A stretch of DNA of 64,000 bases from Comamonadaceae bacterium OS-4 (GTDB taxonomy: Bacteria; Pseudomonadota; Gammaproteobacteria; Burkholderiales; Burkholderiaceae_C). The position numbers and the translations under genes are program-made. The stretch lies in assembly GCA_027924025.1 (NCBI GenBank), contig AP026971.1:1-64000 (forward strand), read 5' to 3'. Below are positions 23,019 through 31,250 of this stretch, piece after piece; the first letter of the stretch is position 1; each line of letters opens with the position of its first letter. The notes under the pieces were generated by a model. That model saw nothing but the letters and a program-made list of their open reading frames with translations, was not told the DNA's origin and did not search any database.

Positions 23019-23540
23019 ATGTTAGTTAACACACTCTGCGGCCTCGCCGAAGTGGCCCAAAGCGTCCAGCTTCACATTATGCAAGTGGGCCAGGAATTCC
23101 AAGTGGTAATTCAGCCCAGCATGCAACTGGCAGAAAAGTTTCCTGCACTTGCCCAGCCCCTGATGGTGACAGCAAGTAAGGAAAAGCTGGAAGCCGAATT
23201 GATCGAAGCGTTGACATCGTTCACGCCCATGATCCAGTCGGCAAGCAGCAACTTGGCGCAGATCCAAGAAAATTTGGATGCAGCGCAAAAAGCAGCTCGC
23301 GATAAAGGCAAGAAGACCACTCCCGTCGCACCGGCCAAGCCTGGCTCGGTGCAAGGCTCCACCACCACCAATGGTGTCAAGCCGCCCGCGGCGATGGAAA
23401 AAGGTACCGAATCGGCTCCGGATCTTTTCAGCACTACACCGGTTGAACAAAGCACTACACCGGTTGAAACTGGTGTCGTGTCGACCGCCTCGTCTGATGA
23501 TGATGCGGAAGACGCTCTGCCAACTCTCCCGGGCATGTGA
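23019..23540 (+). CDS. PRTRC system protein E
   Basis: This 173-residue protein has a folded N-terminal part (about 1-90; ALAQPLMVTASKEKLEAELI, EALTSFTPM) and a long disordered tail rich in Ala, Thr, Pro and acidic residues. That layout matches PRTRC E, a member of the ParB-Related ThiF-Related Cassette found on plasmids. Its biochemical role is unknown. AAAGGAC lies 8 bases before the ATG. It opens the cassette and is followed at 8 bp by protein C. Confidence 0.75.
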   Translation: MLVNTLCGLAEVAQSVQLHIMQVGQEFQVVIQPSMQLAEKFPALAQPLMVTASKEKLEAELIEALTSFTPMIQSASSNLAQIQENLDAAQKAARDKGKKTTPVAPAKPGSVQGSTTTNGVKPPAAMEKGTESAPDLFSTTPVEQSTTPVETGVVSTASSDDDAEDALPTLPGM

Positions 23541-23548
23541 GGTGTGAA

Positions 23549-23746
23549 ATGGCCATTCAAACAGTCAAACGCACCATCAAGTTCGAAAACCGCACTCTGC
23601 AGGACATCAGGGGCATGACCCCTGAACAACTGCGCGTGCACTACACCAACATCTACCCCGAGTTGGCGACGGCCACCACTGAAGAAGATGTGACTCCCCA
23701 AGGAATCACCATCACCTTCACTACTGGCTACAAATCCAAGGGCTGA
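23549..23746 (+). CDS. PRTRC system protein C, ubiquitin-like
   Basis: The 65-residue product starts at ATG 23549, after GAGGTG. It has the compact PRTRC C pattern: a beta-hairpin start (TVKRTIKFENRTLQDI), then MTPEQLRVHYTNIYPELATA, and a final strand ending GYKSKG. PRTRC C corresponds to the Prok_Ub (prokaryotic ubiquitin) family, with a beta-grasp fold and a C-terminal Gly that an E1-like enzyme could activate. Here the last residue is that Gly, so no processing would be needed. The E1-, E2- and JAMM-like partners are all downstream. Confidence 0.8.
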   Translation: MAIQTVKRTIKFENRTLQDIRGMTPEQLRVHYTNIYPELATATTEEDVTPQGITITFTTGYKSKG

Positions 23747-23766
23747 GTTTCAAATCCCAACCCTTA

Positions 23767-23796
23767 AAGGCAAGCCGATGGCTTGCCTTTTCTTTT
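23767..23796 (+). terminator. Hairpin with U tract between PRTRC C and F
   Basis: AAAGGCAAGC-CGAT-GGCTTGCCTTT followed by TTCTTTTT. It is immediately followed by GGAG and a GTG start, so terminator and ribosome-binding site are almost fused. Confidence 0.7.
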
Positions 23797-23807
23797 TGGA
23801 GCCCACC

Positions 23808-24017
23808 GTGGACAAAACCGTATTCCAACAACTCTGCCGTGAGCAACTGCAAAAGCCTCCCGGCAAGCGCGCCCCTTTGGGGGTCGCAGGCATTAAACCC
23901 AGCAAGGACCATCAAAAATGTCTCTCGCAACTCCCGAAACTTCTAACCGTGCACCACAACGATCGCAGCCCACGCCTAAGCATGCCAAGCAGCATGTTGC
24001 CGCCGATGCCGTACTGA
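23808..24017 (+). CDS. Possible small overlapping gene, 69 residues
   Basis: A GTG start 7 bases after TTTTTGGAGC opens a 69-residue frame (VFQQLCREQLQKPPGKRAPL) that overlaps the first 100 bases of PRTRC F in another frame. The ribosome-binding site is the same TTTTTGGAG sequence used by the genes at 43703 and 59447. The second half of the frame looks less like coding sequence because PRTRC F shares it. A coupling peptide for F is possible. Confidence 0.35.
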   Translation: MDKTVFQQLCREQLQKPPGKRAPLGVAGIKPSKDHQKCLSQLPKLLTVHHNDRSPRLSMPSSMLPPMPY

Positions 24018-25261
24018 CACCGCCGCCTGGTTGTGCCATTGATCTGCCGGTGCTGGATCAACACATACCGACGACCATCACTCTGAGCTTTGAGACCAAA
24101 GGACTCGGGTTTTTGACCGATTCCATGCTCAACCTTGCTTTGCTTGGCAGCGAAATGCCACGCTTCAAGCTGCAGCAGGACAAGACATTCGTCCAAAACG
24201 TCATCCTCGCAGCAGATTACCGACTACATCAGGCCATTTCCCCTCTCAAGAACAGTATCAAGCTGCATTGGTGGGGCAGCGCCTTATCAGCAGCACAAGG
24301 TAGCAACCGGATTGAAATTGGCGAAGAGAACATCGTCGTCAATTCACAAACGGAAAAGCACCCTGGCGCTGACGTAGTTGTCGAATTCGACCTCAAAGAT
24401 GACGGAGAGGTGCACTACGCCACCACTCTGCTCAACAGTTCCGAACGCTTAGCTGAATGCGAAAGCATTTGCCCGGGCTTCACTCATCTGCTTTACACCG
24501 TACTCGAACGTGTGAACGCCGCCATCTGGCCAATATTCACGCCTCGAACCCTATGGAACGAGATGCGTTGTTACCACGGTTGGGATTACATAAAAAAAAT
24601 GTGTGATGCCGATGTGGCTTTCGACGAACTCAGTGAGAACTTCGAGCCGGATGAACTGGCTGAAAAGTACGGACTCAACGACTTTGACGATATGGACCCT
24701 GCAAACGCGGTCGCAATCTATGAAGAAGAGGTTGGAGGTATTCTGCCTAGCAGTTTCATTGCCAACTTCGGCCGCGCAGCTGTCGGGGAATGGGAGCTAC
24801 ACCCGGACTCTGAACAAGAGTCCATTCCAAACCCTGTTGTCAGCGTCAAAGCCGATATCTGCGCCGTTATGGCCAGCATGGAAGCTCGCTTGACCTGGTG
24901 CCCCATAGCGCCAATTGCACTGCAACACTTGGAAGTCATGCACCGTATTTCCAGTCTCATCGCCAGCGGCGCGAGATTGGCAAAAGGTGCCAACGATTTT
25001 CAACAACCCAGCACCTCCGCGATTCACGTCCTCCGGTTCAACCATGGACGTGAGTCAACAGCATTTCATCGTGCTCTGGACGACCTCGGCAGGGGGGCCA
25101 TGGAAAACGGCGACGCCACCGAATCAACCGGCTGGTTTCGTTCAGATATGTCTGACCTCGATAAGGCGACTCAAGCCATTTCAAAACTGGAGCAGGGCGT
25201 GTTGGTACTTCAAACCACATGCACGCTTCTTCTTGACCTTTTTTACGACCCCCAATCATGA
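23918..25261 (+). CDS. PRTRC system protein F
   Basis: This 447-residue protein lies in the position and context of PRTRC F. AAGGACC precedes the ATG by 8 bases. It has a disordered first 40 residues and a large alpha/beta body. A central HGWDYIKKMCDADVAFDELS segment follows, then a C-terminal helical region. I see no catalytic motif. Its 3' end overlaps the start of protein B by four bases (ATGA). The assignment rests on gene order plus general similarity and is less certain than for A, C and ThiF. Confidence 0.65.
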   Translation: MSLATPETSNRAPQRSQPTPKHAKQHVAADAVLTPPPGCAIDLPVLDQHIPTTITLSFETKGLGFLTDSMLNLALLGSEMPRFKLQQDKTFVQNVILAADYRLHQAISPLKNSIKLHWWGSALSAAQGSNRIEIGEENIVVNSQTEKHPGADVVVEFDLKDDGEVHYATTLLNSSERLAECESICPGFTHLLYTVLERVNAAIWPIFTPRTLWNEMRCYHGWDYIKKMCDADVAFDELSENFEPDELAEKYGLNDFDDMDPANAVAIYEEEVGGILPSSFIANFGRAAVGEWELHPDSEQESIPNPVVSVKADICAVMASMEARLTWCPIAPIALQHLEVMHRISSLIASGARLAKGANDFQQPSTSAIHVLRFNHGRESTAFHRALDDLGRGAMENGDATESTGWFRSDMSDLDKATQAISKLEQGVLVLQTTCTLLLDLFYDPQS

Positions 25262-25995
25262 ACCAAACAGGCTTCGTGTCGGACGCAAATCCGACTCCCG
25301 AACTGACGCAAGCATTACTGGTCTGGACACTCTCCGGCCGGCCTGCGTTTGCCAGCATTAACTCCGTCCAAAAGGGCGTGATTCAACATCAAAAGGACCC
25401 TATCACCAGCAAGCAACTGCTGGCATTCACTCAACAAATCATTAACCCACTCCGAATGGAAGCCAGCCGAGATCGTCAGGTGGAAATCACGCCTGCACGG
25501 GTGCTGCTGAGCGATCCGGTTAATGACCTGACCGTTTGGTGGAGACAAGCACAGCCCACACCTCAGTTTTTTGACTGCGATGAATTGGGTGCTATTCAAG
25601 GTGTATGCCACATGCCTAGTCTGGTTTTCGCTCAACACGGAACCGGTCTGTCTATGTGTGCAGTAGCCGGTAACCAGCGCCCCACAAACGACTCCAAAGT
25701 CTTCCACGCCCCGATGTTCAACACCTATACCGATGGTGGTGTATGCCTGGGTGAGGTATCCCTCCGCTCGATCACAAAGTGGACCGACATGGATGCCAAT
25801 GAGAACAACTTCCTTCGGGGAATCAACACCCATCCCAACGGTGGACACGTCAAGACAAAGTACCCCACGGGCATTTTTGCTCTCTGGCGTGACCTAGTGA
25901 ATGACCCGCAATTGAAATGGGACGATAGTTGGTTAGCCCCAATGCGCACTACAGGCCTCGATCTTCAGCAATGGATAAAGGAGTGCGTGCGATGA
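25258..25995 (+). CDS. PRTRC system protein B, E2-like
   Basis: The 245-residue protein is the PRTRC B component, which contains the Prok-E2_D domain related to ubiquitin-conjugating enzymes. The likely core is residues 95-200: AVAGNQRPTNDSKVFHAPMF then TYTDGGVCLGEVSL, where Cys163 is the best candidate for the E2-type nucleophile. Cys107, Cys117 and Cys134 are alternatives. Start and stop overlap the F and A genes by four bases each, so the three are translated as a unit. The E2 role is known only by homology for this family. Confidence 0.75.
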   Translation: MNQTGFVSDANPTPELTQALLVWTLSGRPAFASINSVQKGVIQHQKDPITSKQLLAFTQQIINPLRMEASRDRQVEITPARVLLSDPVNDLTVWWRQAQPTPQFFDCDELGAIQGVCHMPSLVFAQHGTGLSMCAVAGNQRPTNDSKVFHAPMFNTYTDGGVCLGEVSLRSITKWTDMDANENNFLRGINTHPNGGHVKTKYPTGIFALWRDLVNDPQLKWDDSWLAPMRTTGLDLQQWIKECVR

Positions 25996-26633
25996 GCATC
26001 GACACCGCGGAACTGGACGCTTCGCTGAAAAGTGAGCTGCCCCTGATCGAAGTCGGGATTTACACCCCGTTCGAACCGCTGCAGGAACCTGGTGCGCGCC
26101 TCTTGCTGACAGCCCAAGGGCTGATGCTTGAATCGTGCAACGGTGTTTTCCATGCGATCACTCCACTGGGGACCTACACGTCAACAGTCCGCCTGCCATA
26201 CGGCAAGGTGACAGCAGGCGTTACGACGCTGGACAAGGAAGCCGCCACCCAACTCTACGCCCATGCACGGGATTTCCTGGCAGTTGCTGCAAAGCACGCG
26301 CCCTTGGAAACCATCATGCTTGTGGTGAAGGCGCCGGGGCGGCCAATGCGTTGCATCCATCCAGCGCTCAATGAGACCAATGCATCACTGGACTACCAGG
26401 ACTGGGTACACATGGAGGAGGGCGAACACGTCATCCTCGATATCCACAGCCACGGCGCCTTTGAAGCATTTTTCTCATCCACCGACAACGAGGACGATGG
26501 CCGGTTTCGCGGACATCTCAAAACGAGTTGCGTCATCGGCCACGCCGACCAATCCAGCCCGCTTCAAGTGCAACGCTGGGTAAGTCGTGGTCACATTTTT
26601 TCCGAAACAACGCCCGCAGCAGTGGGCATTTAA
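25992..26633 (+). CDS. PRTRC system protein A, JAMM-type metalloprotease
   Basis: The 213-residue product starts at ATG 25992, overlapping the stop of B. The C-terminal half is a JAB/MPN domain with an intact zinc-binding signature: His152, His154, Ser162 and Asp165 in the HxHx7SxxD arrangement (HSHGAFEAFFSSTD). This is the active form seen in deubiquitinases such as Rpn11. The N-terminal half contains a separate alpha/beta region. In this setting it would process or remove the ubiquitin-like protein C. Confidence 0.85.
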   Translation: MSIDTAELDASLKSELPLIEVGIYTPFEPLQEPGARLLLTAQGLMLESCNGVFHAITPLGTYTSTVRLPYGKVTAGVTTLDKEAATQLYAHARDFLAVAAKHAPLETIMLVVKAPGRPMRCIHPALNETNASLDYQDWVHMEEGEHVILDIHSHGAFEAFFSSTDNEDDGRFRGHLKTSCVIGHADQSSPLQVQRWVSRGHIFSETTPAAVGI

Positions 26634-26644
26634 GGAGGGCATTT

Positions 26645-27460
26645 ATGCTCGTTCATCAATTCAGAACCCGTGTTGGCACACCGCCAAGCCTGGTGATGAC
26701 CTACAACACCATCCACCTCATTGGTGCTGGTGGTAACGGCGCCCCCATGCTCATGCGCTTGCACAAGATCCACACGACGTTACGCGCCCTCGGGCGCAGC
26801 GGTCTGCAGGTCATTGTGTGGGACATGGACACGGTATCGCCCTTCAACATCGGCCGGCAGCCTTTCTACCCTGCAGACGTCGGCCGCAACAAAGCTGACC
26901 TGCTGATTTCGCGCCTCAAAATGATTGACCCATCGATCAAGAGTTGGGAAGCTCGGCAAGAACGATTCACTGCAGATACCACCATCAGCACTGCGCTGAT
27001 GGTGATTACGTGTGTGGACAACAAGGAGGCCCGGCGCGGTGTTCACAAGGCAGTCTTCGAAAAGGAGCGCTCTTTGTACTGGCTTGACTTGGGCAACGAA
27101 TCCGATTCCGGACAAATTGTCTTAGGTGAGGCTACGCATCGCTCCCGTAAGTTGCGCCTGCCCGTGGTGACTGAGCTTTTCCCAGAAATTCTGGATGAGT
27201 CCATCCCTGAGGATGATTCGCCCAGCTGCTCGACGGAAGAGGCCATCGAAAAACAAGGACTTTTCGTCAATGAAATCGTGGTCGGCCATGCGGCAGACCT
27301 ACTCTGGGGAGCCCTACACCACGGCATAGTGACAAAACCTGTTGTCTACGTGAGCACCAAGCATCACACGGTCAGCAGTGTTGGCATCAACCAGGACTTC
27401 TACAAGCGTAAAGGCATCAAAACAGGCCGGCGAAACAATCCACTAATCGTGGAAATGTGA
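26645..27460 (+). CDS. PRTRC system ThiF/E1-like protein
   Basis: The ATG at 26645, preceded by AAGGAGG, gives 271 residues. The nucleotide-binding GAGGNG is at 27-32, followed by DMDTVSPFNIGRQPF (acidic and Arg residues that contact ATP). Cys195, in DDSPSCSTEEAI, sits where E1-like enzymes carry the catalytic Cys. ThiF/E1 proteins adenylate the C-terminal Gly of a beta-grasp protein. Together with C, B and A it completes the pathway. A terminator follows. Confidence 0.88.
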   Translation: MLVHQFRTRVGTPPSLVMTYNTIHLIGAGGNGAPMLMRLHKIHTTLRALGRSGLQVIVWDMDTVSPFNIGRQPFYPADVGRNKADLLISRLKMIDPSIKSWEARQERFTADTTISTALMVITCVDNKEARRGVHKAVFEKERSLYWLDLGNESDSGQIVLGEATHRSRKLRLPVVTELFPEILDESIPEDDSPSCSTEEAIEKQGLFVNEIVVGHAADLLWGALHHGIVTKPVVYVSTKHHTVSSVGINQDFYKRKGIKTGRRNNPLIVEM

Positions 27461-27478
27461 GTCAGTACTTCAACAAAA

Positions 27479-27502
27479 CCACGCCCCGGCGTGGTTTTTT
27501 TT
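27479..27502 (+). terminator. Rho-independent terminator
   Basis: CCACGCC-CC-GGCGTGG with eight Ts ends the PRTRC operon 18 bp after the ThiF stop. Confidence 0.85.
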
Positions 27503-27515
27503 CGCCCAAATTTTC

Positions 27516-27544
27516 TTGCGGGCAACACCAGCAGCCAATAAAAT
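27516..27544 (+). promoter_or_regulatory. Probable sigma-70 promoter
   Basis: TTGCGG (27516-27521) and TAAAAT (27539-27544) with a 17-bp spacer, directly upstream of a leader element. Confidence 0.65.
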
Positions 27545-27550
27545 CAAGGC

Positions 27551-27581
27551 TCTTTCGTACAGCGCTCAGCTGCACTCATAC
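27551..27581 (+). promoter_or_regulatory. Recurrent leader element (copy 2)
   Basis: CTTTCGTA, hairpin CAGC-GCTCA-GCTG with a 5-nt loop, then C and ACTCATAC. Two further hairpins follow before the start codon at 27664: CGCGG...CCGCG near 27588, and ACCCAC-CAGGG...CCCTG-TGGGT near 27610-27640. Confidence 0.65.
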
Positions 27582-27663
27582 ATCTCTCGCGGAACCCACC
27601 GGTACCGCGCACCCACCAGGGCCCATTGCCCTGTGGGTCATGGGCTTTCAACCACGAAAACCC

Positions 27664-28035
27664 ATGAACGACACCCTTACCCAATTCCCTTTTCCGCTAC
27701 GCCTTGTCCAGACCGTTCATGGCCCGCGCCTTGGATGGTTCCAGGATGGCAAGTTAACCAGTCTTGGTATTGATGCCAAAAGCATTGAACAACACAAGCT
27801 GACACTCACCGACGCCCAGATCGAAGCCATCAGCGAGATGAACTACACGATCGGGGACGCCGCAGCCACTGCGCACAGCGCAGCCAGCCGCGTCATCGCC
27901 AAGACTCTCGGCAATGACAGCACTTTCTCCCTCAACTCGAACCCACTCACGATGGATCTTTTCCGGGAATCCATCATTGAAGGAATCGTGAACTCCATCA
28001 ACCATCAAACGGTGACAAAGGCCACGCCGGCCTAA
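27664..28035 (+). CDS. Hypothetical protein, 123 residues
   Basis: The start at ATG 27664 follows a structured leader rather than a strong ribosome-binding site. The protein is mostly helical, with a compact alpha/beta N-terminus (PFPLRLVQTVHGPRLGWFQD) and helices containing TAHSAASRVIAKTL. It lies between the PRTRC operon and the DndC-like gene. No family is recognised. Confidence 0.6.
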   Translation: MNDTLTQFPFPLRLVQTVHGPRLGWFQDGKLTSLGIDAKSIEQHKLTLTDAQIEAISEMNYTIGDAAATAHSAASRVIAKTLGNDSTFSLNSNPLTMDLFRESIIEGIVNSINHQTVTKATPA

Positions 28036-28085
28036 GACGCCTTTTCTCATCCAACCCTTGCGGTCATGTTCACCGCAGGGTGTGC

Positions 28086-29813
28086 ATGGCCGCATACACG
28101 GCACACAACATGCAAACCATTGATTTTTGGACACCCAGCAACCTCGTTGCCGCGACGTCCCAAATAGGTTCCCTTGAGGAACCCTACGCCCGGGCCCGCC
28201 GGCGCATTAAGTCGGTGCTCAGCGACGGGCATCCAGCAATACTCGCGTATAGCGGTGGGAAAGACTCAAGCACCCTTGTGAGCATCGCCCTCCTTGTCGC
28301 GCGAGAGCTGATTTCCGAAATGGATATTTGCCCGCCCATCGTCCTTGTTTCCGCCAACACCGGCGTTGAACAACCGGAACTGGTGGGCCTCGTGACATCG
28401 GAGATCCGCAAAATGAAGACCTATGCCAAACGGCACGGTATCCCGCTCAGTTGCCACATCAGTCATCCCGAACTGTCAGACACGTTTGGTGTGAGAGTGA
28501 TTGGCGGGCGTGGACTTCCATCGTTCCCGGACACAAGAGGGGACTGCTCGGTAATGTGGAAAATCAAACCCAACGAACGCACGGTGCGCCAGGTATTCAA
28601 GGCCCTTGGCCAGCAGAAAATCTGGGCAGAGCCTGTGATCTTTACTGGTGTCCGTGAGCAGGAATCACTGGCCCGCGATCAACGGATAGCCGCTCGTGGA
28701 GAGAAAGCGGAGGGCTTGTGGTCAACACAGGAAGGCAATCTCCATGCCTCGCCCATACTGGACTTCGATTCAAGTGATGTCTGGGAGCATATTGGCCTGT
28801 GCAACGCCGGCGAGCGAGACAGCTTTTCAGACTTCAGTGATGTCATGCGAATCTACGCGAGCTCAGGTGGAGACAATTGCGTCATCGTTGCCGACCTGAA
28901 ATCTGCAGGCAACAACAAACCGTGCGGAACTCGAACAGGTTGCTTTATGTGTACTCGTGTCGGTGAAGACCGGTCCATGCAAAACATGATTGCCAGCGAT
29001 TCGCAGCGATACGGCCACTTGAAGCCGCTAGCAGCGTTGAGAGATTTTGTCAGCCGCACACAATACGACTGGTCCAGACGGCATTTCGTGGGAAGAACAA
29101 TCAACGCCGACGGATTTATTACCATCCAAGCTGATGTTTACAGCCCCCCTATGCTGGAGGAATTGCTACGGTACACCCTGAGTGCCCAGGCACTTTCGGG
29201 TGTTGAAATCATTCCTCTGGAACAGCTCATCGGAATTGATGCGCGTTGGAGCCAATATGGCCTTTTTCCTCCTTTTTCTGCTCTGAAAATCTACTTCGAA
29301 GTGGAAGCTGGCGACATACGTGTTGCACCGGAGGTTACCCGATTCCCCAAAACAGAAGTCCCGCGAATCGGGTTGATTCGTGTCGGTGGCGAAGACTACG
29401 CTGACACCTTGCGCGGGGAAGTTTCCGGGCTGCGACACCTAGCCATGGAAATGCACCACGAGAGCTGTGGCTTCGGATTGCGGACTCTGAATGACGGGAG
29501 CATGGTTATCGACGTAGAAACCCAGGACAACTTCACAGTTGACCCTGAGGGTGCTGCAGAATTTCTAACCTTTGTTGCTGAGGAAAAGATTGCCAGCTAC
29601 TGCCACGAAAGCTGCACAGACTGGACATTTGGCTTCAAGACCTATCTGGAATACGGAACGGTCGGGCTACGCAAGGGCCGGTCCAGTCAATGCCATGAGA
29701 TCCTGCAACGCTCGCAATGGCGCCAGGCGCAACGACTCCATGGTCATCGCACGGTGGCCGAATTGGAGGCTCGATGCGATGTACTCTTCAGTCGGCAAAT
29801 TGGACTGATTTAA
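28086..29813 (+). CDS. DndC-like PAPS-reductase-family protein
   Basis: The 575-residue protein has an N-terminal PP-loop ATPase domain (SGGKDS at 56-61) and GDCSVMWKIKPNERTVRQVF. It carries a cysteine cluster, Cys280, Cys286 and Cys289, in CGTRTGCFMCTRVG followed by EDRSM. That cluster pattern is like DndC, the iron-sulfur sulfurtransferase of DNA phosphorothioation. No dndA, B, D or E homologues are adjacent, and the C-terminal half extends beyond the usual DndC. It may modify DNA alone, act with chromosomal partners, or have another sulfur-transfer role. The start could instead be GTG 28080 or ATG 28110. Confidence 0.7.
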   Translation: MAAYTAHNMQTIDFWTPSNLVAATSQIGSLEEPYARARRRIKSVLSDGHPAILAYSGGKDSSTLVSIALLVARELISEMDICPPIVLVSANTGVEQPELVGLVTSEIRKMKTYAKRHGIPLSCHISHPELSDTFGVRVIGGRGLPSFPDTRGDCSVMWKIKPNERTVRQVFKALGQQKIWAEPVIFTGVREQESLARDQRIAARGEKAEGLWSTQEGNLHASPILDFDSSDVWEHIGLCNAGERDSFSDFSDVMRIYASSGGDNCVIVADLKSAGNNKPCGTRTGCFMCTRVGEDRSMQNMIASDSQRYGHLKPLAALRDFVSRTQYDWSRRHFVGRTINADGFITIQADVYSPPMLEELLRYTLSAQALSGVEIIPLEQLIGIDARWSQYGLFPPFSALKIYFEVEAGDIRVAPEVTRFPKTEVPRIGLIRVGGEDYADTLRGEVSGLRHLAMEMHHESCGFGLRTLNDGSMVIDVETQDNFTVDPEGAAEFLTFVAEEKIASYCHESCTDWTFGFKTYLEYGTVGLRKGRSSQCHEILQRSQWRQAQRLHGHRTVAELEARCDVLFSRQIGLI

Positions 29814-29931
29814 AGTCCTCATATTTGGACCGGCAATAGTCAGTTCGCACTAAAATGGTTCACCCATGCGGTGGCACAACAACTTGAACGGAAAAGCAAT
29901 TTTTCCGACGCCTCCCTAGAAGAACAATAAC

Positions 29932-29977
29932 AAATCGCCCCTCATGGTACTGACCGTGAGCGGGCGATTTTTTTTGC
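29932..29977 (+). terminator. Rho-independent terminator
   Basis: AAATCGCCC-CTCA ... TGAG-GGGCGATTT with a long T run, roughly 120 bp after the DndC-like gene. Confidence 0.85.
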
Positions 29978-30051
29978 CTTATCCACGCCAGCAACCAATG
30001 GCATTGCATCCACCCCCCGGACCTTGAGCTCGGGTATGCATTGCTACTTCC

Positions 30052-30783
30052 TTGGGCGTCGCCTGTGTTGTAACAGGCTCAAGTTGGAAAAAGCTAGTGA
30101 AAGATTTCTGCACTACAAAAGGGTTTGTTGACTCCGTTTTCACGGAGATCGAGGTGGATCGGTTACCAGAGTTTCTGTCATCACTGGAGCGGCATGAAGT
30201 GCATGCTCTCGTTGTCTTGGGTCCCGATATCAACTCAGAAGCGCCTAACGGCCGCAAGCTACTGACGATGCATCCTTGGGCTCTCCACCGGGCTGCAAGG
30301 GCCATCATCGCCAGTGATGCAGCGGTGGATGTTCAGTACGAAAGTGCGCCACTCGTTTCGTGGATCAGCCTTTTGGACACCTCGCTCCAGTCATCTAATT
30401 GGGGGGACATGTGGCGGTGCTACGGGTATCGCAGTATGTTGACGGTCAAGATTCCGATTGCAATGGGCCGGCACTTTGAATGTCTGTTCTTCTCCAAAAT
30501 CGAAGAACACTCCACAGACAGCGCTGCGGCTATCGCTTACGAAACGATGCAGGAGTGGCCCCGCATCAAACATGAACTGGTCGGCAAGCAGCAACTGCTG
30601 ACCAGAACAGAGCAATTGGTACTCCGTCTCTCGGCCCACGGCGCAACGTCACAACAGGCCGCCGAGCGCTGTGACACCAGCGAACGTATGGTGAATTTTC
30701 ACATCGGCAACAGCTTGAGGAAGCTCAACGCTCCGAACAAGACAGCCGCAGTGCTCAAAGCAATCATGATGGGCATCCTCTGA
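30052..30783 (+). CDS. LuxR-type transcriptional regulator
   Basis: The 243-residue protein has an N-terminal domain in the position of the autoinducer-binding fold (about 15-170, WGDMWRCYGYRSMLTVKIPI). A C-terminal LuxR helix-turn-helix covers about 182-240: LTRTEQLVLRLSAHGATSQQ, AAERCDTSERMVNFHIGNSL and RKLNAPNKTAAVLKA. Both parts match the quorum-sensing LuxR family in order and length. No luxI-type synthase is in the window, so it could be an orphan. The start is uncertain: TTG 30052 gives the longest frame and GTG 30097 is an alternative. Confidence 0.78.
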   Translation: MGVACVVTGSSWKKLVKDFCTTKGFVDSVFTEIEVDRLPEFLSSLERHEVHALVVLGPDINSEAPNGRKLLTMHPWALHRAARAIIASDAAVDVQYESAPLVSWISLLDTSLQSSNWGDMWRCYGYRSMLTVKIPIAMGRHFECLFFSKIEEHSTDSAAAIAYETMQEWPRIKHELVGKQQLLTRTEQLVLRLSAHGATSQQAAERCDTSERMVNFHIGNSLRKLNAPNKTAAVLKAIMMGIL

Positions 30784-30842
30784 TGCTCGACCTCGATCCG
30801 ACTTGGGTAGCATCTTCTTGCGAGATGCCGTAAAATTTAGGC

Positions 30843-30878
30843 ACTTTCACGTTGCGGCTCTGCTGCAATCACTCATAC
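30843..30878 (+). promoter_or_regulatory. Recurrent leader element (copy 3)
   Basis: ACTTTCAC, hairpin TTGC...GCAA (with an internal mismatch, small loop), TC, then ACTCATAC. A possible -10 (TAAAAT) lies at 30831. Two more hairpins follow before the next gene, one of them GTGTTCCC...GGGAGCAC. Confidence 0.6.
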
Positions 30879-30932
30879 AACCTTCGGGATCACTCCCGTT
30901 CGGTTGTGTTCCCTTCTGCCGGGAGCACAACC

Positions 30933-31139
30933 TTGAATTTTCTATTCACCATCATTGCAGATGGTCGAATCGTCGGCACTACAGCCGCCCCCTGTGACAT
31001 TGAGGCATTGGCCCAGGCACAGCGCGGACTCAGCCGTCAAACGCAATCCAAAGACAGCGAGGCATGTGACTACACAACTGTGACGGTCACGCTACTCAAC
31101 CCTGCCGCGACTCCTTCGCCGGCTTTGCATTTCCTGTAG
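30933..31139 (+). CDS. Small hypothetical protein, 68 residues
   Basis: A TTG start with GGGAG 8 bases upstream gives LNFLFTIIADGRIVGTTAAP and further. The start sits at the end of the leader structure, so part of the ribosome-binding site (GGGAGC) is paired in the second hairpin. The product is small and soluble, with a Thr/Val-rich C-terminus. Family not recognised. Confidence 0.5.
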   Translation: MNFLFTIIADGRIVGTTAAPCDIEALAQAQRGLSRQTQSKDSEACDYTTVTVTLLNPAATPSPALHFL

Positions 31140-31250
31140 CCATTTCGGGCTACATCCCCCCCCAAACACGCACATCCTCCAGTTGGCTGCCAACTGTGCG
31201 CATTGGGTTTTCTTCAATAAATGGGGCTTCGGCCCAGAGATGGAGTTTTT

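Noticed and set aside
31135-31154. Hairpin TGTAGCC-ATTTC-GGGCTACA as another copy of the recurrent leader
   Set aside because: The stem and 5-nt loop fit, but ACTCATAC does not follow; a run of Cs does. Kept out of the set.
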